DNA from: Channallabes apus
Taxonomy: Eukaryota > Chordata > Actinopteri > Siluriformes > Clariidae
Assembly: GCA_030522415.1 (NCBI GenBank)
Contig: CM060115.1
Location: 17,278,691 to 17,342,690, forward strand
Length of the DNA stretch: 64,000 nt
Direction of reading: 5' to 3'
The notes under the pieces are model-generated. The model saw nothing but the letters and a program-made list of their open reading frames with translations, had not been told where the DNA came from and did no database searches. A program made the position numbers and the translations under genes. Positions within the stretch are counted from its first letter, which is position 1, and every line of letters starts with the position of its first letter. Positions 35,314-47,700 of this stretch are shown one piece after another.

Positions 35314-36693
35314 GCTCCCCAAGACGCGCTCGATGGACAACTTGCTGTGCGCTTTTGAAAATGGCGTAGCCCTCACACGCACCTCCAGCGATCCCGACTT
35401 AAATAAGCAGTGCCGAGAGGGACGGCCTCCTCTGGAGACAATCATGGGCCGGGGGGCGGAGTTTCACAGACCACCAAGAGTTACCCTCTGACAGTGAACT
35501 GTGTACTGAGGACCAGGAAGTGGCCCCATGTCAGGAGACGCCACCCTCGCCATAAAGGACGAGTATGGCACCGTGGCCGAGCTGCATTCTGTTCAGCGGG
35601 TCAACACGGGAAAGGCGCCGGTCTCCGCTCTGGCTACAAATGATGAAAAGTGGACCCAGGGTGTTAGGAAGCTCCTCCGTACCCAGTCCGGTAACACCAA
35701 CCCAGGGTACGGAGAGGCTCAGCGTAATCTGAGCAGTCCAGTCCAGCCTGGTTGGATGTCAGCAGTGAAAAACGCTGCACTCTGCAATTCTTCATCCTTT
35801 TCTTCAGCCCTGGGACAATCGTTCCCTCAGATTCCGTCAGCGGCCCACTGCGCGGATGACGACGGTCTGCCGGTGGCGCTACGTCAAATTGAGGCGAGCT
35901 ACGAGCAGGAGGGGTTGCGGCGGCAGGTCAAACAGCTGCAGATGAAGCTGAAGAGCAGGCAGTACAGCTTCATCCAAGCCAGACATCTACTACGAGGATG
36001 ACATTGTGAGCGCCACCACAGTTACTGCATAGAACAAAGGAATATTGATGGTGGGTTATTTTAAACCATTGATGTGCTAACCTTTTTTCATTGCAGACAT
36101 GCCTCCGAGAGTCAGATGATGATGATGATGATGATGATGATGAAGAGGACTCGCCTCGGCGAGGGCAGCTGGGATCGAGTGGAGAGAAAAGATACCGAGG
36201 TGAATCTGACTGTATGACCGGCTCTGCCGGTTTCACATCTCCGGTGTCAGCAACTCAAATATAGACAAATCATTCCGAACTGCTTTACCCTAATAATAAC
36301 CAGTAACCAGTCACTACATAGCGGACACTTGTATCTTCATGTCATTTTTCATTGGGACAATCTTGCTGCAGTTTATTAAATCATGCAGATTCGGGTCTTT
36401 AGGTGATGTTTTTTGGCATTAGAGGAGTAAACTACAAACTCCAGATCAGCAGTGGGAGGTGGTGTGTGTCTATTTTCATGCCTTGAAAGTTTAGATTTAG
36501 TCATATTTTAGCCATATAAACTTGTCATTAAATATGAATATAAATGAAATAAGTTAAAGTCTATATATTAAATGCGATCTGACCCAGACTTGTTTCTGAA
36601 CCTGGTTACCAGGTGGGTTCCAGACCACATGGCCTGGCATCGCTTCCACTGTGACAGTGAGTTCTGGGTTGCTAAGAGACGCCGTCACTGCAG
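35314..36693 (+). pseudogene. Myotubularin-related mtmr3/4-like 3' region, broken
   Basis: MTMR3/4 are FYVE-bearing phosphoinositide 3-phosphatases. Exon 35314-36007 opens LPKTRSMDNLL and TRTSSDPDLN, later reaching DGLPVALRQIEASYEQEG and VKQLQMKLKSRQ (the coiled coil) and YYEDDI. Exon 36097-36199 reads TCLRESDDD then, in another frame, LGEGSWDRVERKDTE. Exon 36605-36693 encodes VTRWVPDHMAWH and HCDSEFWVAKRR, the FYVE start. Frameshifts or stops occur near 35470, 35555, 35960 and 36155. The acceptor before GTTACC reads TG and not AG. The second half of FYVE (NCGNVFC-type) is absent. Retained introns rule out a processed copy. Confidence 0.75.
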
Positions 36694-39300
36694 GTAAGAA
36701 CTTTTCATTCAGAATGAACTACAAGACTGAGTCAGGGAACGGTTTAATGACTGAATGGAGTCTAAAACGGAGGAAGAGGTGAAGGATTTTTAATCACACA
36801 GAGGAGCTGAACTCATAAATCTCTTTCTCTCTCTTTGACAGAGAAAGCCTGATTTCACAAAGTCCACCAGGGGGCGCTGTGGCTACAGTGTCCGTGGTGC
36901 AAAAAGATGTTTCATCTCCACAAGCACAAGTCACATTGTATCCAGAACTCTGGAGGAGGAGACGGAGGAACACAATTGATTTGATATGTAGTGTATCTTG
37001 TTTCTTCACATAATGGGGGCAGAAACCAGTGCGTATGAGGATGGAGGCTAAAAGATGCAGCATCACTGCTGTACTGTTCCTCCTTGTTGGAGTTCTGTTC
37101 TTGACGTGCTCTTGTGTATTCAGGGGAATCCTTATCATCAGCATTGATTTAACTACAGATTAACATCAACAGGTGGGTGAAGTATTTTAAGGAGTGGTTT
37201 CTGCTACCAGTTCTGTTTAAACTTCCTGTGCCTCAAAAAAACTAAAAGGAAACTTTAAATGAATAAAATAGTCAGACCAATTACATATAAACATTGCAAA
37301 TCATTTGTATTCTTTTTTTTTAATGCAAAATTATATCTTTAAGAATGAAAAACAATACAATTTACTAACTTTTTCTCCTTTTTCTTCTTGCCTTTGGCAT
37401 GTTAAACAGTTCTGAAGCAGCGAGTTCACAGAGCAGTGAATTGTTCAGACCCGAGGAAAGTTTAATTTTGTGTGTCGTTGAACTGAAACATGCAGAACAG
37501 CATTACGCAAATCCTAAAAAAATATGTTCAAATATATATTTATTATACATCATTTATTTTCATTAAATGTTTCCTTCTCTTGTCGACTGCACCATGTCAC
37601 TTCTCATTAATGACTAAACCTGTATAACGGTACGAATACTTAGCAAGTGAGTGTTTCTGAGGTTCTGCCATGAAATAATGATCTACGTCTTTTTTTTTCC
37701 CCGAATGGAAAATGATGACGGATTTAGAAAATAAAATAAAAACCAAACCCACTGTAATTATATATATATATAGTTATCTGTACCTGTAGTGGCTGGAATT
37801 TGTCACTTAGTAAATGTGGTAAAGAATTGCACTGTTCAAGTCTAATCCCATGGGGCAAATAAAAATAATGTCTGTGGGATCTGCCTTCTTTTTAATTCAT
37901 TTTCTTTTCCTGTTAAAGAAAAAATTAACCTTGGACAAAACTTGATGTAGCTTTGAAGTGTTTAATTGTTTTCTCTACACGGATCAGCCACAACATTTAA
38001 AAGTATTAACATTAAAACCATGGAGGAACACACACGGAGCTTCTTGGTGTGTGCTGTAGCACTGGATCCTTACTGTGCTGTGGGTTGTGAGGTGGAGCCT
38101 CCGTCAGGCAGAATATTTTGTCCAGTGCATTTGGTGGATCCTCAATCAGACTGGGATCTGGAGAATTTGGGGGCCGAGTCAACGTCCTTGAACACTTTTG
38201 TCTGCTGAGCCCCAAGTCGTGATTCACTGCGCGTTTCTATACATCTTATACCCTTTTATATCGCACATTCTGTCTCATTTATACATTTTATATATTTATA
38301 TTTTAATAGCATTTTATTGTAACTGTAAATCTGTAGATTTTAACATTTATATACATTCTTTTTAGTGCATTTTGTTTGCGCTGACTCTGCATAGGTGAGA
38401 GAGGGGTACAAGTCCTGGGACAACTGCTGATGAAAAAGCAAATATGCCAAAGTATGAGCCGTTAATGAATCACTAACATCAACTACAGTGTACTTATCCA
38501 ATGTTCAACAAATGGCCAAAAGGGACTCATTTTATTTAGACAATAGAACAAAAAAAACAAAAGGAAAACCTGTTGCTAAAAATGCAGAAAATGTCAGGCC
38601 TAAAAGAAATGTATTCGATCTCTTTTATGCACTAAAAGATAAGTGGTACAGATGAAGCTTTACGTTAGGTTTTGGAGTGTGTCTTCAACAGAGATGAGCA
38701 TAATAGTGAGGTCAGGCACTAATGATTTGTGAGGGGACCTGAGGTGCAGTCAGCGTTCCAGATCATCCTAAAGGTGTCCAGTGGAGACTAAGGCTTTGTA
38801 CAGGACACTCCGGTCTTCTGCTCCGGTCTTCTGCTCCAGCCTTGACAGACCATGTCTGCATGGAGCTCACTTTGTGGACAGGTGCGATGACAAGCTGCAA
38901 TCAGTTTGGGCCTCTTAGTTCCACTGAAGGGAAATTGTAAATCTACAGCTATACAAAGCTACTCGTATACAAAAGTGTGCTTCTACATTTGGGGCAACAG
39001 TCTGGGGTCTGTATGTGTAATAGTCAGGTGTCCACAATGAGCTTGATGAGTTTTATAATCAGCTTTTACAGACCAAAATGTTGACATCAAGATGTAAGCT
39101 GTGTGTGAGGATCTGCAGGAAAAGAGGTTCTTCCTGAGAGAACCCTACAGAATGCAGTGCCGAGCATCGTTGTAACTAAAACTAGAATTGTGCCGTAGTC
39201 AGAAGCGACAACTTCAGGCCCTTTGTTGTCAATGTTTAGGTATTTTATAGAATGGATTACACTAAAGAAAATATAACTCATTGCTTGTTATTAGTTTTAC
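36694..39300. other. Gene-free stretch
   Basis: The rest of the FYVE domain should follow here but does not. 36864-36878 is a strong CTCF-core match (CCACCAGGGGGCGCT). 37980-38220 resembles a fish interspersed repeat with CAGCCACAACATTTAAAA. Nothing else is recognised. Confidence 0.4.
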
Positions 39301-39309
39301 ATCCATTGA

Positions 39310-39455
39310 GCCTTTTATTATTAGGGCCAAAGCACTATGACATCAGCAAATGGAATCACTGTTCATATTTACAACATGAATATGACGTCATCGCCATTGC
39401 TCTGATGATGCTGTTTAAATAGTGCTGATGTCATAATGTGCCAAGGCCAAATTGT
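39310..39455. mobile_element. Foldback MITE
   Basis: The left part ATTATTAGGGCCAAAGCACT and ATGACATCAGC is mirrored by GCTGATGTCATAATGTGCCA on the right. The same family occurs in ca4-like intron 1 at 43130-43250. Confidence 0.55.
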
Positions 39456-39489
39456 TCTTCTAAGGATTAAAAAAAAAAAACATTTTTTT

Positions 39490-39625
39490 CTTTTCATTCA
39501 TTCATTCATTTTCTATACCGCTTAATCCTGTGTTCAGGGTCGCGGGGGACCTGGAGCCTATCCCAGGAGACTTCGGGCACTAGGCGGGGTACACCCTGGA
39601 CAGCGTGCCAATCCATCGCAGGGCT
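39490..39625 (-). mobile_element. V-SINE 3' fragment
   Basis: This is the reverse complement of the V-SINE tail (CATTCATTCATTTTCTATAC, GGTCGCGGGGGACCTGGAG, CAATCCATCGCAGGGC). The tRNA head and core are missing. Confidence 0.85.
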
Positions 39626-40004
39626 TTCTTTGTCAATTATCCAGGCCCTTTTGGAGATCTTCTCCTGCTCACACACTGCTGCCGTTAGGACGCCTGCGAG
39701 TTTGGGCCCCGAGTGTGACTTGTATACTTTGATGCATAGCTACTGTACTTACACATAAACAAGTCAAACTCGGTACACTTCTAGAGCTCATTGAGCCGAA
39801 TAGTTTTCACTATGAAGGTCATTGGCTCAATCCAACAGGAGGACAGATATATTGGGTCATTTGCAAAACAATGGAGACACATTACACACACACACACACA
39901 CATAAATTATTTATTCTACACAAGCGATGACTGGCCCAAGCACCCGCACCATCACGATCGCCACCAAATGTATAAATGTCTTTATTAATTACGATGATTA
40001 AATA

Positions 40005-40925
40005 CAGAGGTCGAAATAATAGCAGTGTGTTGAAAAAAGTGAAGTCCAGCTATCAGCAAGACATGTGCTGAAGAGGTTAGAGTTCACCAAAGAACACACT
40101 GACTGGCCTAAAGGGAAATGGTGCGAAAGCAGATTGTTGTTTTTGGGTCTAGAGGCCGCAGACAGTTTGTCATGTGACCCCCAAACACTGAATACAAGCC
40201 ACAGAACAGTGTGAAGACGGTGAAGCATGGAGACACAAGCATCATGATATGGAGATGTAGCTTCTCGTACTGTGGTGTCGGGTCTATTTATCACATTTCA
40301 GGGATCGTGGATCAATTTGAGTCCATCAGAATACTTAAAGAGGTCGTGTTGCCTCATGCTGAAGAGGAAATGCCCTTGAAATGGGTGTTTCAACAAGACA
40401 ACGACCCCAAACACACCAGTAATCCGAGCAGCATCCTGGTTCCAGACCAACAAGATTAACGTTATGGAGAGTCCAGTCCGATCCCCAGAACTTAATCCAA
40501 CAGAACAACTTGTGGCCTGACATTAAAAATACTGTTTCTGAGGCAAAACCAGGAAATGTAGAGGAATTGTGGCGTGTAGTACAACTGTACAGATGTGAAG
40601 CAGATCTCAGAAAGCTGATTATACAACGAAATATTAGTTCAGAGACGCACAAGAGAGATTAAACTTCAAGCGTTTTGTTTAAACAGTAAATTCATCACTT
40701 TATAAAGATGAATAATGACACTGATATTTATTTTGAACAGAATATTATTAGTTTTTCTTCACTTACATTAAACTAATACTACATTTATCACATTTTTCTT
40801 CATGTTGTGAGTCAGAATGTACAGGCGGTCCAGTGTGTTTATGTGGTTTAAATTAAACGTTATTATATGGATCTGGAGATTTACTCACTTTATTCAACAC
40901 ACTGCTATTATTTTAAACACAACTG
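40005..40925 (+). mobile_element. Tc1/mariner element, decayed
   Basis: Inverted ends contain AATAATAGCAGTGTGTTGAA (left) and TTCAACACACTGCTATTATT (right), flanked by TA at 40003-40004 and 40926-40927. The frame at 40211-40459 reads VKTVKHGDTSIMIW and WVFQQDNDPKHTS, the region around the second aspartate of Tc1 transposases. Frameshifts follow (a PIRT-type remnant of SPDLNPIE). The N-terminal half is deleted, so it is inactive. Confidence 0.9.
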
Positions 40926-40953
40926 TAATTAACTTGATCTTTCACAGGAATAT

Positions 40954-41682
40954 GAACATATGGAGGGAATATTACAGATGTTAATAGAACATATGGAGGG
41001 AATATTACAGATGTTAATAGAACATATGGAGGGAATATTACAGATGTTAATAGAACATATGGAGGGAATATTACAGATGTTAATAGAACATATGGAGGGA
41101 ATATTACAGATGTTAATGGAACATATGGAGGGAATATTACAGATGTTAATGGAACATATGGAGGGAATATTACAGATGTTAATAGAACATATGGAGGGAA
41201 TATTACAGATGTTAATAGAACATATGGAGGGAATATTACAGATGTTAATAGAACATATGGAGGGAATATTACAGATGTTAATAGAACATATGGAGGGAAT
41301 ATTACAGATGTTAATAGAACATATGGAGGGAATATTACAGATGTTAATAGGACATATGGAGGGAATATTACAGATGTTAATAGGACATATGGAGGGAATA
41401 TTACAGATGTTAATAGGACATATGGAGGGAATATTACAGATGTTAATAGAACATGTGGAGAGAATATTACAGATGTTAATAGAACATGTGGAGGGGATAT
41501 TACAGATGTTAATAGAACATGTGGAGGGAATATTACAGATGTTAAAAGGACATATGGAGGGAATATTACAGATGTTAATAGAACATATGGAGGGAATATT
41601 ACAGATGTTAATAGAACATGTGGAGGGAATATTACAGATGTTAATAGAACATGTGGAGGGAATATTACAGATGTTAATAGAC
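40954..41682. repeat. 33-bp minisatellite, about 22 copies
   Basis: The unit GAACATATGGAGGGAATATT plus ACAGATGTTAATA repeats with few changes (A/G at the second codon position, AGG or ATG variants). Because 33 is divisible by three, frames stay open on both strands (EGILQMLIEH on plus; SINICNIPSIC or LLTSVIFPPYV on minus). There is no start context, splice signal or relative that I know, so I call it non-coding. It lies between a Tc1 end and the ca4-like promoter. Confidence 0.9.
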
Positions 41683-41974
41683 AGTAAGTCACACTTGTGC
41701 ACTTTTATAATTATAACCTGTGATTATATATTTATATATTTATCTGGTGGAATTCTCTAGACATTATGACGCGACGTTTATAAACGTTTGATACGTCAGA
41801 ATGAAAACCCGTTAGTGACGCAGTTGCTGAGGATCCGAGATCCTAGATGAGGCTCGACTATGACGAGTCAGCTTCCCCCTGATCGCTGCTCGAGACCCCA
41901 GTGTGTGTCAGTGTGTGTTAGTGTGTGTTAGTGTGTGTTACCTGTCTGGTGAAGATCTCTGGAGTTTATCCAAC
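41683..41974 (+). promoter_or_regulatory. Putative ca4-like promoter and 5' UTR
   Basis: The 290 bp before the start codon are unique sequence between a minisatellite and the gene. They contain ATGACGAGTCAGC (41860-41872), an AP-1/CRE-like site, and a TGTGTCAG/TGTGTTAG repeat (41900-41940). No TATA box is obvious. The transcription start cannot be placed. Confidence 0.4.
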
Positions 41975-44675
41975 ATGATGAGACTAATTCTGTCATTTCT
42001 TCTGGTTTCCGGGTTTAAAACCTGCCTTTGTGCTGATGGTGAGTAACACGAAGGGGGCAGTTTAACTGTTTACCCGGATTCATGTTTTTAACTAGTTTTA
42101 ACTAATTACCTACAGTAACACACTGGCTTTGTGTTGTGCATATTTAAAGCGTCTAAATGACTAAATGTCCCCACAGTATTTGTCATTGTCACTTCACTCC
42201 CTATAAGGTATTTAGCTAAAGATAATAAAATGAGTTCGACTGTTAGCTTTAATGAGTTTAATGAGGAGGGTTTGGTTAGACGATATCCAGCTTTATTTAT
42301 TATGAGGAAAGTTTCATTTTATTTAGTTTTAACTTGTAGTTCATGTTTTTAACCTGTTTTTATAAGTTAGTTTGTAATCGGCCAGCTATCTATATACTTC
42401 AGTGTGTCAGACAGTTTGGTTTGTTTCTTTAATAAGACACTATTTTATTAATATCGGGGGGCGTTTGTGGCCCACCGGTAGGTTACTGTCCAGTTGCCCC
42501 CCGATGCCCAAACTGCAGCAACTTGTGCAGTGCCGGTGTTATGTACTAAAATGCCCCCCTGCCATGGATTGCCCCCCTACATAATCACTATCAAAGATTA
42601 TAATAGAACAGAAATTCATAGGTTAAAGCTTTACAAATGAAAAATTACAGGAGACAATACAATAAAATAAGTAATATGAAAATAAATATGGTGTACATGA
42701 AAAAATATTAATATTTATATATTTTTCATATACTGTATAAGATGTATACTTTTATATTCTTTATTTTATAATAAATTTAGTTTTGTCTAATTTTTCATCA
42801 TAAACAATATTTATATATAATTTTTAAATGTTTATTTCGCATTTTTTGCATATTCATGTTCAAAGCCCTGAAAAATAAATGTGCCACAATATAAACATTA
42901 TACAAGAATTTGTATTAATGGTCTTGACGGCTGTCACGTGCCTAGAGTTTATTATAATTGTAATATCATATTTGATAATAATAAACCTATGAATTTATGT
43001 TCTAATATAATCTTTGATAGCGATTACGTACGTAGGGGGGGGGGGGGGCAATGCTGATGTCATAATGTGCGAATGTCCCGCCATCTGCCTACGTCCAGAA
43101 CTATTGTCCTGCTATTGTGTGCAGAACAAAGTGACCTTCGCACATTATGACATCAGCACTATTGAAACATCATAATTACCATAGTTGTTATATGTCGCCA
43201 CTGTGCTGATGTAATAATAGTGCTTGGACCCTAATAATGATCCAGTGCAAAACCAAAATATGGTATGAGTGCTAAAATGTGACTCACCTAAGTAGCTGAA
43301 AAGGTGAATTTCCAGATCATATAACACCACGTGTCATAATACTTAATACTTCTTGTCTCACTATCCATGCTCAATGTTCTGTAAATATGCACTTATTTAT
43401 AGATAAACACTATCAAGTAAAATACAAATTTGCTAAATACAATTTCATGGCCTTTTATGTAGTGTCTGTAACTTCTTTAAATTCAGATCTTTCAATGCTC
43501 TTACTGTAATTGTCATTCAGATTTAACTTGGCCAATTTAGATTTCACATGAAAAGACATGAACCTGAAAAAGTTTATTGAAAATTATTCTAAAATGCAAA
43601 ATTGTTAAGATGAGTTTGACAATGGTTACAGACACTACAGATTTTCCCTTTTTAATGTTTTATCAAAAGCAAGTATACTGTTATAATAGGTCATATGCTT
43701 CTAAAGGCTGAAACCAATTTTAGTATCAATACTAATATATATGAATAATTAGCATTTTAAATGATTATTGTTTGAAGCGAGAGACTATAGTGCTGAAAAA
43801 TGGCCATTTTTGAGGCACATATAAAATCATCTCTCCAAAAGGGCTGAATTTTAGCTCGAGTCTGGTGGTGGAGCTGCTTGTATTTCCTGCCAGTTCAACT
43901 TCACCTACCGAGGTCATAAAGTGTTTATTTCTACAGGTATAATTTTTAAAGGTTCGTTCTGCTGTCCATTGTCCATCCGATACAACTCCGAGATGAAGAT
44001 CTATGTAGCCCACCTTTTATAAATAGTTTTAAATCCAACTGAAACACCCTCTAGTTGAATGAAACTGGGAAGAATGAATTGAATAATCTTATTATAGTAT
44101 AAACCTTCCTGCTTGGTGGAACTTGAATTTACAATTTGTGTTTGTAAGATGAAGTGAGACAATAACGTTTGTGCTGATGGCTGAATAAACAGGCAATAAT
44201 TATATCAGCACGCAGGCGTACGTTCCAGATGATCGTGCTTTATGTAGAAAAAGGCCTGAGGGTATCACAGTAGACCTCGGAAGTGCCATTATAAACTGCT
44301 TCTTTGCCACTATGGATACAAAGTCAATTTTGTAAACACACAACTAAGATGGTTTAGCAGGGGCTCAGCAGGTGAGCATGGAAAGACACTTTCCTGAATA
44401 TCTGAGTGTTTAAACAGAACAGAGGAACGCTTTAATAAGGGCTGGTAGTGTTTTATTTACCGTACTACTCTGATAATCTACGGTCGTAATCTACGGTGTC
44501 TTACAGAAGACCTAAAGGGTTAAGGGGCGTCATTCATACAAACATAAAGTTATACAATTTCTGCATGATTTGTAAAGGTGTATACACGGGTAGATGTACA
44601 GTAGCCCATGATTAAATGTTCATAAAGTATCATGAAGGTTTATTAAGTACACATGGAGATCAGTTTAAAACATAT

Positions 44676-44706
<31 letters not shown>

Positions 44707-47700
44707 TGGGAATACCACTTAGCCTAACCTGCATGTCTTTGGGAAGAGACCCAGTAAGCAGGGCGACAGTGCTGACCTCTAATCCACTGTGCTGACGCCC
44801 ATAAATATGAGATGATGCTTTTTTTGATGCAGATCCTCCAGACTGGTGCTACGACTCCGGGACGGACGTCATCGCGAAATGCAGAGGTAATAATAAATGA
44901 TCACAGTGGAAGATTTTTGCCTTCAGTAGTTTTGTACAGTTTTTTTTCAGGTAAATTTTATTCTAATCCTGTTCAAATCTCTGTTGTGTTCAGCCCCAGG
45001 TGAATGGTGCGTGGTGAATGGGGCATGTGGTGGTGCCAAACAATCTCCCATCGACATAGTGACCAGTGGCATTGAAAAGCCGGCCAAACTGACCGAATTA
45101 AAATTCACCGGCTATGACGTGCAACAGAACATGAAGATGAAGAACGATAAAAGAACTGGTAATCTTGTAACTTACTGTACACGTCATGTAGCTTATAGTA
45201 ATATTTACCCAGTGGCACTGCTGAGATTGACAGGTGTGTAGAGGGTCTGAAAGGGAAACTCGGTCAGCTGTGTCACTTCCTCACCCGTATAAGTGTTCTC
45301 TGGGTTCTCTAATTTCTCCAGTCCAGGAAGTAACTGCAGTCTTTGATTAAAGACAGGCAATAATATGCAAAGGTCCGAGAGAAGCAGGACTTGTAATCAG
45401 AAGTCCTTCTTCAGCACAGTTCATGTAAGGATTGTACAGCACAACACTTTTCTACATCACCTACAGTTCCTTAGAAGGCTAAAAATGTGTCTGTAAACTT
45501 TACACTTACAGACGTGTTACACATGTGACAAAGCATAATTAATACACGACATACCATGACGCAGAATCAGTGTGAGCCTCGAGCTTGTTTCCCTTCAACA
45601 ACACCATCCAAAGGAGTGTTTAGGTCACATGCAGCTGTCTAGGCGTCTAAAATGTCTTTATAACCTTTAGTTTGGACTCTGTGTCTTCAGTGGCCTCCAA
45701 CTGTTTCTGCACCACGGACCAGTTGTATGTAAGAAAGCATAATAAGATGTATAATATAAATACTACATACTGCACCATAACACAGAATCAGTGTGAGCCT
45801 CGAGCTTGTTTCCATCCCATCTAAGAGTGAGGGGGGAAAGTGACACCCAAAGTGTATTTATTCCCTACGTCGTCTGCTTCGTAATCAGATTTCTGTTGAA
45901 AACATCCTGAGATTGATTTTGTGGATATTCTGCTTTGATATTATTATTTATTCTACGTATTTGAAGGCCATATCTGTTCTATAGCGCGGCCTTGGTGCAC
46001 CTCGGTCAATCACCTGTTGTGATAAACCCCTAACTTCAGTACGATTCTTGGCATGTGTGTTGTTTTTATGCAGCTGTCTTTTTTGTCTTAAAGTCTTATC
46101 TGCTGTCTCATCATTTTCCCTTTTTCAAAGAGGATCTCTAGAGACATTTGTCTTTTAGCTAGCGTTAGCTTGTAACATTAGATTCATTTTATCAGCCATC
46201 AAAACCGAGATGTCATCTGTTTCTCTCTGATTATTTTTCTAAATAACACACTCTGCAGACTCCTAAAGTCAATCAAATGGAAATGAAAGTAAAAGATATA
46301 TTTGTAATTGTTTCTGTGTGCCAGTACCTGATGATCGTGGCTCAGTTGGGCTCCACAGCTCATTGGCTGGAGGCCACTGTTCTGTTTCAGAATTCCTTCC
46401 TTCCTCTATCACTTTCACTACATTACACAGTGTTTGTTCCCTTTAAGGAAGTGCCGATCTATTTTAACACCTTCATTATTTCATTGCAGTTTCACTGGAA
46501 ATCCCTCCTGGTGCCTCTAAGGCCACATTGGCCTGGGAACAGATTCCACACAATTACAGGGCTGTGAGGATCGATTTCCACTGGGGCGACAGTAATAACC
46601 CAGGGTCTGAGCACACCATTGATGGTACACGGTATAAAATGGAGGTACAGTCACGATTCCTTTTGGCACACTGACAGTCATAATAAACCTGATTATCTGA
46701 TAAACTGCTATATGTAGATGTTTGTTGATCAAGTGGAATGCAGTGTGTATTGATGTGAATCGACATTTCCCATGAGAAATGCAGTGAGATCCCAGGTTTG
46801 GAAAGTGTGTGATGTGGGTTTAATGACTATCTAAGATTATATCTGGTGTCTTGTTCACTATTTAAGATGAACACACAATACGTGCACGTTGTACTGGTAG
46901 CGAATAGCCGACTGTAGTGAGTATAAAGTATTAGAATTAGATTTGTTGACATGTGGTCTGTTTTATTTACCCCAGCGTAGCTGCATGTTAGTTCTATATA
47001 ACGTCGATATCAGAACAGCTCTTCCACAACAGCTGAGCTTCGGGTCCTACAATAATAACTGACTGTTGTGGTTGTTTATAATTACGTCCATGTTTTCATA
47101 TATTATCACCCCTTTACATGTGGCCCCACACACACATTTAACACACTGTTATTTATTGTCGAGTGGCCACTTGTGCACTTCTGGTTAGATGCTAACTGAA
47201 TTTCACAGGCGTGTAGTTTACACAATGACAATAAAGTCTAATCTAAACACACACTCACACTGCCAGTCAAAAGTTTGGACACCCCCTCTAATCTCATGGT
47301 CGTTCCTGATATTTATTTCTCTCTACATAGAAAAACAATACTGAAGGCGTGTAAAATAAGCAGTAATCTGCTTTGAAGAGTTTATTGAGACGTGTCCGCT
47401 ACTTCTGCTCTGTAAAGACTTCATAACCGCTCTAAACTGTCCTCATGTAGACAGTAATCTCATGGTGCTTTATGGGTTCTGCAAATGCTTTTGACGATAT
47501 TGTTCTTGCCAGAACGATTCCAGAACAACTTATTTTCATGTCTTCAAATAGCGACTGACTGTCGTTGTTTTTTTATTATTTAATTCCATAATTCATAGTT
47601 TTATGAAATCTCCATTAATGTTATATGATGTAGGAAATAAATCAGAAAACACATTGAATCAGATGGTGTGTCCAAACTTTTGACTGGGACTGTAGATTTG

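Noticed and set aside
40954..41682. CRISPR-like array of regular repeats
   Set aside because: The repeats are contiguous with no unique spacers, in a vertebrate genome. It is a minisatellite. The 49-bp array is rejected for the same reason.
40913..41760. Frames of 257-266 codons on both strands (MEGILQMLIEH repeats)
   Set aside because: A 33-bp tandem array gives open frames by arithmetic. Both strands being open at once argues against a protein.
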